From Dethiobacter alkaliphilus AHT 1 (GTDB lineage Bacteria; Bacillota; Dethiobacteria; Dethiobacterales; Dethiobacteraceae): a stretch of DNA of 64,000 nt. Below the pieces are notes generated by a model. That model saw only the letters and a list, made by a program, of their open reading frames with translations, made no database searches and was not told the origin of the DNA. Shown piece after piece: positions 25,744 to 35,040 of this stretch. Position 1 is the first letter of the stretch; each line of letters opens with the position of its first letter. The stretch covers positions 124,001 to 188,000 of the forward strand of contig NZ_ACJM01000001.1 in assembly GCF_000174415.1 (NCBI RefSeq). The letters are read 5' to 3'. A program made the translations under genes and the position numbers.

Positions 25744-26964
25744 TTGAATGAGGAACTTAAAAATATTTTCCGGGTCTTTGACGAGCAAAATAATGAGCTG
25801 CAACGAAAACTTCAGCAAGATTTGACTGCGGTAATTGAGCTTCTGAAAACTGAGAGCAAAGACGAACCATGTACGGATTTAAAGACGGAAAAACCAACTG
25901 TAGAAGCTCATGAGTTAAAAACAGTTGATATCGGTCTTATAGTGCATGCAAGCAGGCACCATTGGTTTATTGCAATGAAGCAGATTATGCAAGAGGTTGC
26001 CAGGAAGTACAAGAAGAGAATGGTGTTATTTACTGTTAACGACATTGATTTAGATAAAAGCAAAATAGATAACGCAGTTTTACTTGACGGGAGCAAAGAA
26101 GAGGTGGTTAACAGTCAAATTCCACCGCTAATTTTTAATTTTGTTCTTCACTCTAAGACCTCCAGCGTCTCCAAGATGCGCAAGTTGCGAATGGCCAAAC
26201 ACATTAAAGTTATAAATCCCATCAATAAGTTTTATCAAAACGTCTTATTTGATATGATTAGCGGAATTACGCAAACAAATGATTTTCTGCTGCCCTACAT
26301 TATGCTTACCGCTACTTCATTAAAGACGTTTTCCAAAAAGCATGACCGCTTCTATGTACTACCCCAGCGGGCAAAGAAAAAATGTCGCGCAATCGTAATA
26401 AAAAAAGTTAATAGCAATGAGGACAGTGAGCAATATGAAATAAAGCTCGGCAATTTCAGGCAGGTAGTTGTGGGGGAGAAGCTGTATAAATCACTAAAAA
26501 AACTAGTAAGAGACAAGAAATGTATGCTTGTTAAGGACCCCTTGCCGGTAAATTGGAATTATTCACCTCTGGAAATAAGAGGGTATGTGCAAAAAAACAT
26601 CAACGGTCAGTGGGAACTGCTGGACTTAATAGCCAAAAAAGAGATCTTTGCAAAAGACTCCATCTACGATGGTTCCACAGGCGAATTGGCAGAAATCCTA
26701 CTGGAAATTTTTCCGGATCAACTTAGCAATTTAAAGAAAAAAATACATGATGCTGCTATAGACGCCAGCCTAATTTTAGATTTCTATATCCCTAATATAG
26801 GAAGCTGCTATTTTGACTTTATTGTTGACCTAGATGCCAACCCTTACCTGCTGCGTGTGGGAGGCGCAGAACAAGAGAACTTTCTATATGAACATTCTCT
26901 CACTTGGCATAAGTACATTTTAAACATTGGCTTGTATTTGATTTTTCTTAGCAATAAGGATTAA
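25744..26964 (+). CDS. Divergent YheC/YheD-like protein, probable inactive ATP-grasp
   Basis: A 406-residue protein that aligns with the family by order and overall fold, for example RGYVQKNINGQWELLDLIAKKE against the paralogues' RIxxQKN...W region. The catalytic signature is lost. Where the others have KP.xGxxGxGI it reads LPQRAKKKCRAIVI, and the terminal metal-binding IEVN/IECN is LLRVGG. A charged, coiled N-terminal segment (about 1-55) is unique to it. It is therefore likely a scaffold or regulatory pseudoenzyme. The start is TTG 25744 with a weak GGGGCGAT site. Confidence 0.62.
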   Translation: MNEELKNIFRVFDEQNNELQRKLQQDLTAVIELLKTESKDEPCTDLKTEKPTVEAHELKTVDIGLIVHASRHHWFIAMKQIMQEVARKYKKRMVLFTVNDIDLDKSKIDNAVLLDGSKEEVVNSQIPPLIFNFVLHSKTSSVSKMRKLRMAKHIKVINPINKFYQNVLFDMISGITQTNDFLLPYIMLTATSLKTFSKKHDRFYVLPQRAKKKCRAIVIKKVNSNEDSEQYEIKLGNFRQVVVGEKLYKSLKKLVRDKKCMLVKDPLPVNWNYSPLEIRGYVQKNINGQWELLDLIAKKEIFAKDSIYDGSTGELAEILLEIFPDQLSNLKKKIHDAAIDASLILDFYIPNIGSCYFDFIVDLDANPYLLRVGGAEQENFLYEHSLTWHKYILNIGLYLIFLSNKD

Positions 26965-26975
26965 AGGTGGTATTC

Positions 26976-28337
26976 ATGAGATGGATAAGCATAGAGAAAA
27001 TGACGGAGGAGCACGAAGGTCCGGCCAAGACGATTTGCATTCCTGGCACCGATTTGCAGTTTGATGAGGTGACGCTGGTCTATGGTGCCAAAAGAATTAC
27101 AGCGCAAGTTAAGAAGAATGGCATTAGTATGATAAAGCAGGACGGAGAGATCGACAATGGCATAACCTATTTGTCTAAAGCACTGATAGAGGAATTGTGT
27201 CTTGTGACAACGCAACCCTATCAGTTAAAGATAACAGAAAGCACGATAGAGCTAGGCCCGGTAATTGGTTTATTGTTAGGAGAACAGCAATATTATTACC
27301 ATCATAATACTATGCAGGAATATACCGATGCGATGGTAAGGGCAGAAGAATTTGGAGGCCTTGTTGTGGCTTTTAAACTATGTTCAATTGATTGGCGCTC
27401 AGAGAGTGTGTACGGACTGTACTTCGATGTTAAACAAAAGAAGTGGCGCTACGGAAAATGCCCAATTCCATCAGTTATTTATCGGAGAGCGTTCAATCAT
27501 GAGGATAAAGATGTGGAACTATTAAAAAAGACGGTGGGAAGTACTTTGTTTAATGACAGAAAACTGGATAAACTGCAGATGTATCAGAGGCTGCAAGGTT
27601 TTCCTTCTTTTAAACGTTACCTCCCTGAAACGGCTAAATTGACAATAGATGTTTTTCACAGATTTTTAGACCGCTATGACAAAATCATTTTAAAACCTGC
27701 TGATTTGTCCAGGGGGAGAGGTATCTGTGTTCTCCAACAGGACGGCGATAAATTATCTATTGTAGATTCTTTGGCAGAAGCTATTCCCATCAGAATCAAA
27801 CTGAGCAGAGAAAAGGCGGTTGACTATATTTCAGAAAGAGGGTACCTGACAAAAAATTATCTGGTGCAACCCTTTTTGGCCTTTTCAAAGATTAATGGTT
27901 CTCCCTGGGATATTCGTATCATTATGCAAAAAAATGATAATTTGCGCTGGCAATGCAACGGCATCGAATGTCGTCTTGCCGGAGCCAATAGCTATTTGAC
28001 AAATATTTCCCGTGGGGGAAGAGCTCTTACCATCAACCAAGCCATTAAACTCACCTACGGACCGCAGACTAACGTCAAATTGATAAAAAAACAGATAATA
28101 AGTGTAGCCACAGAGTTTTGCACCGTGATGGATGACGGAGATGGGCATTTTGCTGAATTCGGGTTAGACTTTGCGCTTGATGAGCAGCAAAACATCTGGT
28201 TTATTGAAGCCAATGTCAGACCCACATTTAATGGTTTTAAAAGGCTGGAGTACAAAAATTACTTGCATATCAGTTCGGCCCCCCTTTTTTATGCTGTTAA
28301 GCTGTCAGGTTTTAAGAGGAGTAAAAAGCATGAATAA
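26976..28337 (+). CDS. YheC/YheD-family ATP-grasp protein 3 (long, YheD-type)
   Basis: A 453-residue protein. The N-terminal beta-rich domain (about 1-110) ends in LGPVIGLLLG, characteristic of YheD-type members. The ATP-grasp part has KPADLSRGRGI, YLVQPFLAF, WDIRIIMQKN, YLTNISRGG and FGLDFAL...WFIEANVRP, so catalysis is expected to be intact. ATG 26976 follows AAAGGTGG; an in-frame GTG at 26967 is part of that site. The stop overlaps the next start by eight bases. The presumed role is a spore-surface or cortex-related ligase; the substrate is unknown. Confidence 0.83.
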   Translation: MRWISIEKMTEEHEGPAKTICIPGTDLQFDEVTLVYGAKRITAQVKKNGISMIKQDGEIDNGITYLSKALIEELCLVTTQPYQLKITESTIELGPVIGLLLGEQQYYYHHNTMQEYTDAMVRAEEFGGLVVAFKLCSIDWRSESVYGLYFDVKQKKWRYGKCPIPSVIYRRAFNHEDKDVELLKKTVGSTLFNDRKLDKLQMYQRLQGFPSFKRYLPETAKLTIDVFHRFLDRYDKIILKPADLSRGRGICVLQQDGDKLSIVDSLAEAIPIRIKLSREKAVDYISERGYLTKNYLVQPFLAFSKINGSPWDIRIIMQKNDNLRWQCNGIECRLAGANSYLTNISRGGRALTINQAIKLTYGPQTNVKLIKKQIISVATEFCTVMDDGDGHFAEFGLDFALDEQQNIWFIEANVRPTFNGFKRLEYKNYLHISSAPLFYAVKLSGFKRSKKHE

Positions 28338-29661
28338 CTTAATAAAAATATTACCTGATGAACAGTTTCAAAATAGAATTACGCTAAGTTCCCGCTTAGT
28401 TGGCCAAGAACGAAAAATCACTTATGTGAGGTTTGGGAGTAGATGCTGTGAGGTTAGTGTGTACGTTTCCCCTGAACTTGCAAAGAATGAGGCCTTACTG
28501 TCAAGTAATGTTATTCGGGCACTACAGGTTCCACTTCAGCCTCTGTATATGTTGAAAATACGCCAATATGAAATGGAGTTTGGGCCCTATATTGGGTTGT
28601 TGGCTTTTAGGAAGAAGGCAAACTTAGACGAATACATCTCTAACCTGACTAATTATCTTTATGACTACCAAAGCATAGGCGGCGCTGTTTTAGCCTTTTC
28701 GGCAGAAGGCGTAGACACAGAGAAGCAATTAATTGACGGCTATATTTATAATCCAGATCTAAATGAATGGGAGCAAGGACTTTACCCGTTTCCCGCATCT
28801 TTATTTAAACGAGCGGGAATGAGAAAATCTCTTCGCGACCACTTTCATTCTTTGCTTGGGCAACGAATCTTTAATAGCTATATTTTTAATAAGTGGGAAA
28901 TGCACACTTGGCTGTCCAATTTTGAGACAACAAAACCTTATTTGCCGGAGACAATCTTGTATGAAACGGCCAAAGATGCTTTGTGGTTTTTAAAAACCTA
29001 CAATGAAGCATTCATTAAACCTATTTCTGGCAGTCAGGGGGAAGGAATCTTAACGGCTAAAAAAATCGGGAATCATTATGTTTTTAAGTTTAGGGAAGAA
29101 GGAAATATCCAGAAAAAAATAATTGAAACCCAAGAAGAAGCCATGGCATTTATGAAACGGCTATTACGCAAAGACGCATATATTATTCAGCAGCCACTGT
29201 CCTTACTAAAACATGAGGATAGAGTCATAGACTTTAGAATGTTATTGGTTAAGGACCAGAACGGCAAGTGGGAAGATTTTAATCTTATTACCCGCTTTGG
29301 CAAAAGTGGCAGCTATGTGAGCAATATTTCCGATGGGGGTAGTGCTGAGTTAGCTATGAGTACCTTTACAGGAATTTTCAGTTTATCTGCCGAGAGGGCC
29401 TATAAATTCCGCCAGGAGATAGCTCAAGTTTGTATCGATGCCGCGTTGAACCTGGAGAAATGTGGCATCCACGTAGGAAATCTAGGTATCGACGTGGCCA
29501 TCGATCAGGATTTTAAGATTTGGATCATAGAAATCAACAATAAAGATCCCAACCACACTATCTCCATTGATGCCAACGACCGGCAAACTTTTTACCAGAT
29601 CAAGAAAGCTAATATGCTTTATGCCAAGTTTCTGGCGGGCTTTGGAGAGGAGCAAGTATGA
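28330..29661 (+). CDS. YheC/YheD-family ATP-grasp protein 4 (long, YheD-type)
   Basis: A 443-residue paralogue of protein 3, with the FGPYIGLLAF end of the N-terminal domain. The ATP-grasp signature is KPISGSQGEGIL, YIIQQPLSL, IDFRMLLVKD, YVSNISDGG and LGIDVAI...WIIEINNKDP. Start ATG 28330 (GAGGAG upstream) lies inside the last codons of the previous gene; the longer in-frame extension back to 28171 overlaps that gene and is rejected. It is coupled to the next gene by an ATGA overlap. Intact metal ligands suggest an active ligase. Confidence 0.83.
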   Translation: MNNLIKILPDEQFQNRITLSSRLVGQERKITYVRFGSRCCEVSVYVSPELAKNEALLSSNVIRALQVPLQPLYMLKIRQYEMEFGPYIGLLAFRKKANLDEYISNLTNYLYDYQSIGGAVLAFSAEGVDTEKQLIDGYIYNPDLNEWEQGLYPFPASLFKRAGMRKSLRDHFHSLLGQRIFNSYIFNKWEMHTWLSNFETTKPYLPETILYETAKDALWFLKTYNEAFIKPISGSQGEGILTAKKIGNHYVFKFREEGNIQKKIIETQEEAMAFMKRLLRKDAYIIQQPLSLLKHEDRVIDFRMLLVKDQNGKWEDFNLITRFGKSGSYVSNISDGGSAELAMSTFTGIFSLSAERAYKFRQEIAQVCIDAALNLEKCGIHVGNLGIDVAIDQDFKIWIIEINNKDPNHTISIDANDRQTFYQIKKANMLYAKFLAGFGEEQV

Positions 29662-30974
29662 AGATAGTTAGTCAAAGCAAGTTGAAGAGAACGCAAATTA
29701 TGTTGTCACCCGATGTTTTCAAGGAATCTGATGTGCTGCCAAGAAAAGTGATTTTTCACTTCGGACAGTGGAAGAAAGAAGTAAATATTGTTCTGGAACC
29801 TACACTAGCACCTTACCAGATTGGCCTGTCAGAGCATCTGCTGCAAGAATATACTCTGCCGGATTGTTATGATTATGACATGCAGTGGGATGGCAGAAAT
29901 CTTAAAATAGGACCGGTGATAGCTTTTTTAACGATTCACAGTACGGAGAAGCTGGAGCAAAAATTAGACATTTTTGAAGGTTACTTTGCAGCCTACCCAC
30001 ACTTTCAGGGACTGATTTATATTTGTGCCATAGACGGAATCGATACCAAAGAAAAAAAGATAGATGGTTTTTACTATGACCCAACTCATGGTGCTGAGAA
30101 CAAGTGGAAGAAAGGCACTTTTCCATATCCCGGTGCCATGTATCGCAAGACAGGGTTTAGTGCCCGGCTCTATGATCAGATTATTAATGAACTGGGAGAT
30201 AAGCTGTTTAATACCTACTTCTTCAATAAGTGGGAATTGTGGGCCTGGCTATCACCTAATGAAGATTGTGAGAAATATTTGCCCCATACCAGGAGGGTTA
30301 CAGGCTTTCAAGACATCAAGGAAATGTTGGATTTGTACGGTGAGGTATATTTAAAGAAAGTAAATAGTCATAAAGCAAAAGGAATTATTAAGGTAGTACG
30401 GACAGGGACTGAATATAGTTTTATCTATCGACTTAGAGGAACAAAAAAATATACCGACCCTGAACAAATTGAGCATTTTATCAATGAAATCAACCAGAAA
30501 AAAGATTACCTTGTACAGCAGGCCATTCCCGTTAAAACTCACGAAGAGCGACACTTTGATTTTAGAGTGATTATGCAAAAAAACAGGTTGGGAAAGTGGG
30601 TTTGTAGTGGTAATATCGCCAGGTTCGGAAAAAAGGACAGCATAGCCACAAACTTTTTGTTAGCAGGATATGCTCTTTCAGGTAATGAAGCACTAAAAAC
30701 TGTGTTCAAATATAATGAGAGAGACGCTTTTATAAAAGAGCAGGAAATAATTCAGGCTTGTACCCTCATCTGTGAAAAGCTGGATCTTTGCTGTGGTAAC
30801 TATGGTGATCTGGGGGTAGACGTTATTGTTGACGAAAATCAAAAAGTGTGGGTTTTAGAGGTAAATAAGCTCCAAGATCATAAATACCCTGTTTATGCCC
30901 TAAATGATGAACAGATGTATTATAAAGTGACAACCACACTCTTTGAATATGCCGCTTTTTTAGCAGGGTTTTAA
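29658..30974 (+). CDS. YheC/YheD-family ATP-grasp protein 5 (long, YheD-type)
   Basis: A 438-residue last member of the cluster. It has the N-terminal domain with IGPVIAFL and YLVQQAIPV, FDFRVIMQKN and LGVDVIV...WVLEVNKL. The nucleotide loop is altered: KKVNSHKAKGII replaces the KPxxGxxGxGI of its paralogues, so ATP binding may be weakened or specialised. It shares ATGA with the preceding gene, and a 14-bp-stem terminator follows, closing the operon. Confidence 0.8.
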   Translation: MKIVSQSKLKRTQIMLSPDVFKESDVLPRKVIFHFGQWKKEVNIVLEPTLAPYQIGLSEHLLQEYTLPDCYDYDMQWDGRNLKIGPVIAFLTIHSTEKLEQKLDIFEGYFAAYPHFQGLIYICAIDGIDTKEKKIDGFYYDPTHGAENKWKKGTFPYPGAMYRKTGFSARLYDQIINELGDKLFNTYFFNKWELWAWLSPNEDCEKYLPHTRRVTGFQDIKEMLDLYGEVYLKKVNSHKAKGIIKVVRTGTEYSFIYRLRGTKKYTDPEQIEHFINEINQKKDYLVQQAIPVKTHEERHFDFRVIMQKNRLGKWVCSGNIARFGKKDSIATNFLLAGYALSGNEALKTVFKYNERDAFIKEQEIIQACTLICEKLDLCCGNYGDLGVDVIVDENQKVWVLEVNKLQDHKYPVYALNDEQMYYKVTTTLFEYAAFLAGF

Positions 30975-30980
30975 CCCAAT

Positions 30981-31020
30981 TAAGAGACCGCCGGTCATAT
31001 CTTTCCGGCGGTCTCTTATG
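30981..31020 (+). terminator. Terminator of the YheC/YheD-Mur ligase cluster
   Basis: Perfect 14-bp stem TAAGAGACCGCCGG/CCGGCGGTCTCTTA, seven bases after the last stop. Confidence 0.8.
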
Positions 31021-31133
31021 TTACTAACGCCTAAATATTCCTCTGCCATAAAACGGATGGTCCTACCCATATTGTCGTAGGTTATGGTTTGCTGTAAAAT
31101 TAACAGTAGTAGTAGATTAGGAGGAATAAACCT

Positions 31134-31622
31134 TTGGCCCAAAAGAAAACTTCTCGCTGGGAAAAAATTAAAAAGCGGTTTTATGACATAATACAGAAAC
31201 AGATTAAGCAGGACAAGCCTCAAAAAGTTGCCCTGGGGTGTTCTCTGGGCGTAGGGATAAACTTTTTTCCTACTATGGGGTTTGGCTTCGTTTTTGCTTA
31301 TTTGCTTGCGGTTCTTTTCAGAGTAAATCGTACCAGTGCAACTGGTACCAGCATTATCACCGGGCCTGTAATTCCTTTTATGTATGCTTTAAACCTGGTG
31401 ATTGGAGGATTAATCCTGTCTCCAATTGCAGGGAGTGAAAACATAGGGGAGTTTATCATCGATCAGTACACCACTATTTTGCAGTTGGGCAATCTTCAGG
31501 ATAGAATATCAAGCGCCTTAGAGTTTTTCGGCTCTACTTTCATGGTCGGAGCTCTTGTTAACGCTTCTGTTTTTGGCTTTGCATTTTATCTTCTGGTCAG
31601 CAATAAGTTGAAAAATATGTAA
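31134..31622 (+). CDS. DUF2062 membrane protein
   Basis: A 162-residue inner membrane protein with three to four hydrophobic segments. The DUF2062 hallmark KVALGCSLGVGINFFPTMGFG is split around residue 35, followed by ITGPVIPFMYALNLVIGG. The function is unknown; relatives often adjoin glycosyltransferases, but none are here. The start is TTG 31134, with AGGAGG nine bases upstream. Two hairpins follow the gene. Confidence 0.82.
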   Translation: MAQKKTSRWEKIKKRFYDIIQKQIKQDKPQKVALGCSLGVGINFFPTMGFGFVFAYLLAVLFRVNRTSATGTSIITGPVIPFMYALNLVIGGLILSPIAGSENIGEFIIDQYTTILQLGNLQDRISSALEFFGSTFMVGALVNASVFGFAFYLLVSNKLKNM

Positions 31623-31659
31623 CTAGGCTAGAGTAAACAGAAATCTCCTAAAAGCATGG

Positions 31660-31706
31660 AAAACAAGCCAACGGTGAGCGGAAAGGCTCTCTCGTTGGCT
31701 TGTTTC
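31660..31706 (+). terminator. Hairpin after DUF2062 gene
   Basis: AAACAAGCCAACG / CGTTGGCTTGTTT, 13-bp perfect outer stem, ending in TTT. Confidence 0.7.
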
Positions 31707-31712
31707 ATGGAA

Positions 31713-31738
31713 AAGGTAGTGTGCTCGCACACTACCTT
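31713..31738. terminator. Perfect hairpin between convergent genes
   Basis: AAGGTAGTGTGC / GCACACTACCTT, 12 bp with two central bases. It lies 34 bases beyond the CBS-domain gene stop and may end that minus-strand transcript. Confidence 0.55.
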
Positions 31739-31772
31739 AAATATTTGTTAGATTAAACTGCCTGCTGGTTAG

Positions 31773-32213
31773 CTATTGCTCCAGCTGCTCCGGCTTAGCC
31801 GGAGTGGAGATATTACTTAATGCTTCTCCGGCTTCGTTTTTGTAAATACTTTCTTCGGCCAGGTCGCCTATTGCCACCATGCCTACCAGCTGGTTGTTCT
31901 CAACTACCGGTAAACGGCGAATCTGATGCTGGGACATTAAGTTTGCCACTTCGTGAACATCCATGTTGGAAGTTGCAAACTTTACATCGGTGGACATACA
32001 TTGAGACACCGGTGTATTTGCATTTACTCCACCGGCTGTGGACCGGATGGTGATGTCACGGTCGGTAACAATCCCTTTTAGCTGCCCATTATCCACAACA
32101 GGAATAACGCCAATATTGTGCTGTTTCATTAATTGAGCAGCTTCCTGCACAGTTTGCTGAGAAGAAACGGAAACAACATTTTTAGTCATGATTTGACCTA
32201 TAGTTTGAGTCAA
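31773..32213 (-). CDS. CBS-domain pair protein
   Basis: A 146-residue stand-alone two-CBS protein: IMTKNVVSVSSQQTVQEAAQLM...HNIGVIPVVD forms the first repeat and CMSTDVKFATSNMDVHEVANLM...QIRRLPVVEN the second. Such pairs bind adenine nucleotides and sense energy state (family knowledge). AAAGGAGG lies upstream of the ATG. The partner is unknown. Confidence 0.92.
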   Translation of the reverse strand: MTQTIGQIMTKNVVSVSSQQTVQEAAQLMKQHNIGVIPVVDNGQLKGIVTDRDITIRSTAGGVNANTPVSQCMSTDVKFATSNMDVHEVANLMSQHQIRRLPVVENNQLVGMVAIGDLAEESIYKNEAGEALSNISTPAKPEQLEQ

Positions 32214-32360
32214 AACAAATCCCTCCTTTACTTTATCTTCTGAAAATAGACAAGTAAATATTCGCGTTCATCAGTAAGTCAGTAAAAAAAACTGTATGAA
32301 AATATTAATGTCTATAGAGAAAATATAGTCTATCATAGTGGACAAGGAGGTGAACAACAC

Positions 32361-32516
32361 ATGACTGACAAAAAAATTATGTGCGAAGTCAAGGATTGTA
32401 ATTATTGGCAGGACATGAACTGTACTGCTGAACAGGTAAAGGTGGCCAAGAACGGAACCGAAGACTGTGGTCCTGACATGACCTTCTGTGGAACATTCAA
32501 GTCCGACAAATGTTAA
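32361..32516 (+). CDS. DUF1540 small cysteine-rich protein
   Basis: A 51-residue protein with six cysteines in the DUF1540 spacing, including CEVKDCNYWQDMNCTAEQV and a terminal CGTF...C. The metal-binding-looking pattern is common in Clostridia and Bacilli. AAGGAGGTG ends eight bases before ATG 32361, an excellent site. The function is unknown; zinc or Fe binding is inferred from the cysteines. Confidence 0.85.
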   Translation: MTDKKIMCEVKDCNYWQDMNCTAEQVKVAKNGTEDCGPDMTFCGTFKSDKC

Positions 32517-32654
32517 GGATGCGGTAAACATCTGTAAAAGGCTTGGGCGTTTGTCGTCCTGGTCTTTTTTTTGTGTTTTAAAAAAATTGAGGTGGAAATC
32601 TGATTATATTTCTTATAAGATACTTGTTAGTAGATAATTGTAGGAGTGGTTGTA

Positions 32655-33308
32655 ATGAAGCAAGTTTTTGCCCCCGGCTGTGCTCTTGTACTTTATAAGC
32701 CTGAGCTTGCCAAAAAAGCATTAAGATATATATATGAAACTCTGGGAGACACCCCTGAACACCTGATTTGTTGCAGACATGCCTCTAATCTGGAACCCGG
32801 CACCACGGTTATTAACACATGCCCGGGTTGTCAAAGCAGATATAAGAAAGAGCATGGCGGCATTTCCACCATCTCATTATGGGAAATCCTGGCGGAGAGC
32901 AAAACATTTCCATTCCCTGATTATAAAGGGGCAAAAATGACTATTCACGATGCCTGTTCTACCCGAGCTGAGAAGAAAACCCATTCTATCATTAGAAAGC
33001 TCTTGCAAAAGATGAACATTGAGACTATAGAACCTGAAAAAACAGCTATTAATTCTATTTGCTGTGGAGATAGTTTTTATGGTTCTTTGCCTATTGATAA
33101 GGTCAAAGAACAAATGAAAAAACGCGCCAACGAAATGCCTGCTGAAAATGTGGTAGTTTATTGCGTATCCTGCATCAACGCAATGCAGATTGGCGGCAAA
33201 ATGCCACGGCATATTATTGATTTGCTCTTTGGACAGGAAACTGTTGCAGAAAGCTATGAACCTGCTGTCTGGCATGACAAATTACAGAAATACATTGACA
33301 AGCATTGA
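32655..33308 (+). CDS. CCG-domain Fe-S oxidoreductase-like protein
   Basis: A 217-residue protein with two cysteine-rich CCG-type domains, as in heterodisulfide reductase subunit B and glycolate oxidase subunit GlcF. The first shows FAPGCA, ICCRHA and NTCPGC; the second shows IHDACSTR, SICCGDS and VYCVSC. Such domains bind a 4Fe-4S or non-cubane cluster and handle thiol/disulfide redox (family knowledge). AGGAG eight bases before ATG 32655 fixes the start. It stands alone, with no HdrA/C partner nearby. Confidence 0.8.
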   Translation: MKQVFAPGCALVLYKPELAKKALRYIYETLGDTPEHLICCRHASNLEPGTTVINTCPGCQSRYKKEHGGISTISLWEILAESKTFPFPDYKGAKMTIHDACSTRAEKKTHSIIRKLLQKMNIETIEPEKTAINSICCGDSFYGSLPIDKVKEQMKKRANEMPAENVVVYCVSCINAMQIGGKMPRHIIDLLFGQETVAESYEPAVWHDKLQKYIDKH

Positions 33309-33356
33309 TGTGCGCTTTTATAAATGTATAGCCTGTAAACTTTATAATTTCTATCT

Positions 33357-33392
33357 AAACCATAAGGTCGGTCATTGACTTTGTGGTTTTTT
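33357..33392 (+). terminator. Terminator after CCG-domain gene
   Basis: Imperfect stem AAACCATAAG / CTTTGTGGTTT ending in six T. Confidence 0.65.
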
Positions 33393-33480
33393 AAATGATT
33401 AAAATAAGAAAAACTTCATGATTTTTGTTTTTGTATATGTTTAAACTAAAATTGAAATAGTTTTTTAGGAAGGAGACACT

Positions 33481-34944
33481 ATGACACAAGAAAAAGCAGG
33501 ATGGAATTTTGATAACAGCTTTGCCCGGCTGTCGGAATCATTATTTTCCATCCTTAACCCAATCCCTGTACCCTCACCAAAACTTATTATCCTTAATAAA
33601 GAGCTGGCAAAAGCTTTGGGGTTGAATGCTGTGGAGCTGCAAAAAGATGAGGGCATAGCGGTTTTTGCGGGAAATCGCATTCCTGAAGGAGCTTTGCCTC
33701 TTGCCCAGGCCTATGCTGGTCACCAATTCGGCCATTTTACCATGTTAGGAGATGGTCGTGCTATTTTGCTTGGTGAGCAAATTACCCCTGCAGGAGAACG
33801 GTTCGATATCCAGCTTAAGGGTTCAGGCAGAACACCATACTCCCGCTTGGGAGATGGTCGTGCGACTCTGGGACCGATGCTGCGCGAATATATCATCAGC
33901 GAAGCAATGCACGGGCTTGGTATTCCTACAACCCGCAGCCTGGCGGTGGTGACCACCGGAGAGCCGGTATCCCGCGAAACAGAGCTGCCCGGTGCAATTC
34001 TGACCCGTGTGGCTTCCAGCCATCTCCGTGTTGGTACCTTTCAATACGTTTCAGAATGGGGTTCTACTGAAGATCTCCGGTCTCTGGCTGATTATACGTT
34101 GCAGAGGCACTTTCCCGGTTATGATGATGCCCCTAATCGCTATCTGTTTTTACTTCAGGAAGTGGTGAAACGTCAGGCTTCTCTGATTGCTAAATGGCAG
34201 TTGGCCGGCTTTATTCACGGAGTAATGAACACCGACAATATGGCTCTTAGTGGTGAAACCATTGATTATGGGCCCTGCGCCTTCATGGATACTTATGACC
34301 CGGCAACTGTGTTCAGTTCCATTGACGCCCACGGCCGCTATGCTTATGGTAATCAACCCAGTATTGGCGGGTGGAATCTGGCCAGGTTTGCGGAAACTCT
34401 GTTGCCGCTTTTGCATGAGAACCAGGACCGGGCCGTCAAACTGGCCCAGGAAGTTGTTTCAGGTTATTCTGAGTTATATCGTTGCAATTGGCTGGCGGGA
34501 ATGAGAGCGAAACTGGGAATATTCAATGAAGAGCAGGGTGATGAATCCCTGATTGAAGAGCTACTCGATTTAATGGAGAAGTATGGTGCCGACTATACAA
34601 ATACCTTCCGGGCTTTAACCTTAGATGTGTTTGAGGATACGGATTTGTATGACAGCACAGAATTTGCAGAGTGGCGCAAGCTATGGCAGGCCAGACTGGA
34701 AAGGCAGGAGGATTCAAAAGAATCCTCCCGGCAATTGATGCGAAAGTCCAATCCGGCCATAATCCCCCGTAACCATCGGGTTGAAGAAGCTCTGCAGGCA
34801 GCAGTTCAGAAAGAGGATTATAGCGTCATGGAGAGACTATTGGCTGTTTTGTCAAACCCCTATGCCCACTCCCCTCAACAGGCTGAGTACACAACACTGC
34901 CTGAACCTTCAGGACGTCCATACCGAACATTTTGCGGGACCTGA
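33481..34944 (+). CDS. selO: SelO/YdiU family protein adenylyltransferase
   Basis: A 487-residue pseudokinase-fold enzyme that transfers AMP to protein Ser/Thr/Tyr (SelO, established). Conserved landmarks: [10 protein letters not shown] at the start, GHQFGHF...[50 protein letters not shown] with DYGPCAFMD, and the C-terminal RPYRTFCGT. The C-terminal cysteine context matches the redox cysteine or selenocysteine position of the family; here it is followed by GT and a normal stop. GGAAGGAG precedes ATG 33481. It is a single-gene unit between two terminators. Confidence 0.94.
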   Translation: MTQEKAGWNFDNSFARLSESLFSILNPIPVPSPKLIILNKELAKALGLNAVELQKDEGIAVFAGNRIPEGALPLAQAYAGHQFGHFTMLGDGRAILLGEQITPAGERFDIQLKGSGRTPYSRLGDGRATLGPMLREYIISEAMHGLGIPTTRSLAVVTTGEPVSRETELPGAILTRVASSHLRVGTFQYVSEWGSTEDLRSLADYTLQRHFPGYDDAPNRYLFLLQEVVKRQASLIAKWQLAGFIHGVMNTDNMALSGETIDYGPCAFMDTYDPATVFSSIDAHGRYAYGNQPSIGGWNLARFAETLLPLLHENQDRAVKLAQEVVSGYSELYRCNWLAGMRAKLGIFNEEQGDESLIEELLDLMEKYGADYTNTFRALTLDVFEDTDLYDSTEFAEWRKLWQARLERQEDSKESSRQLMRKSNPAIIPRNHRVEEALQAAVQKEDYSVMERLLAVLSNPYAHSPQQAEYTTLPEPSGRPYRTFCGT

Positions 34945-34954
34945 TCAATTTTTA

Positions 34955-34990
34955 GCCGCCGGTCTATTATTCTTGACCGGCGGTCTTTTA
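34955..34990 (+). terminator. selO terminator
   Basis: GCCGCCGGTC / GACCGGCGGT stem then TCTTTT. Confidence 0.8.
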
Positions 34991-35010
34991 ATGTCTGTTG
35001 TGAACCTGTC

Positions 35011-35040
35011 GGTTATAAAAACAGATGTGCTTCATATATT
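35011..35040 (+). promoter_or_regulatory. Candidate sigma-E-like promoter for prkA block
   Basis: GTTATAAA (from about 35012), 13 bases, CATATATT (about 35033), a partial match to the Bacillus sigma-E consensus GKMATATT-n-CATACAnT. In B. subtilis prkA, yhbH and spoVR are sigma-E genes (established). The leader of about 170 bases is long, so this is tentative. Confidence 0.3.

Noticed and set aside
28171-28329. Longer start for ATP-grasp protein 4
   Set aside because: It overlaps the preceding gene by about 160 bases, and a strong ribosome site marks 28330.
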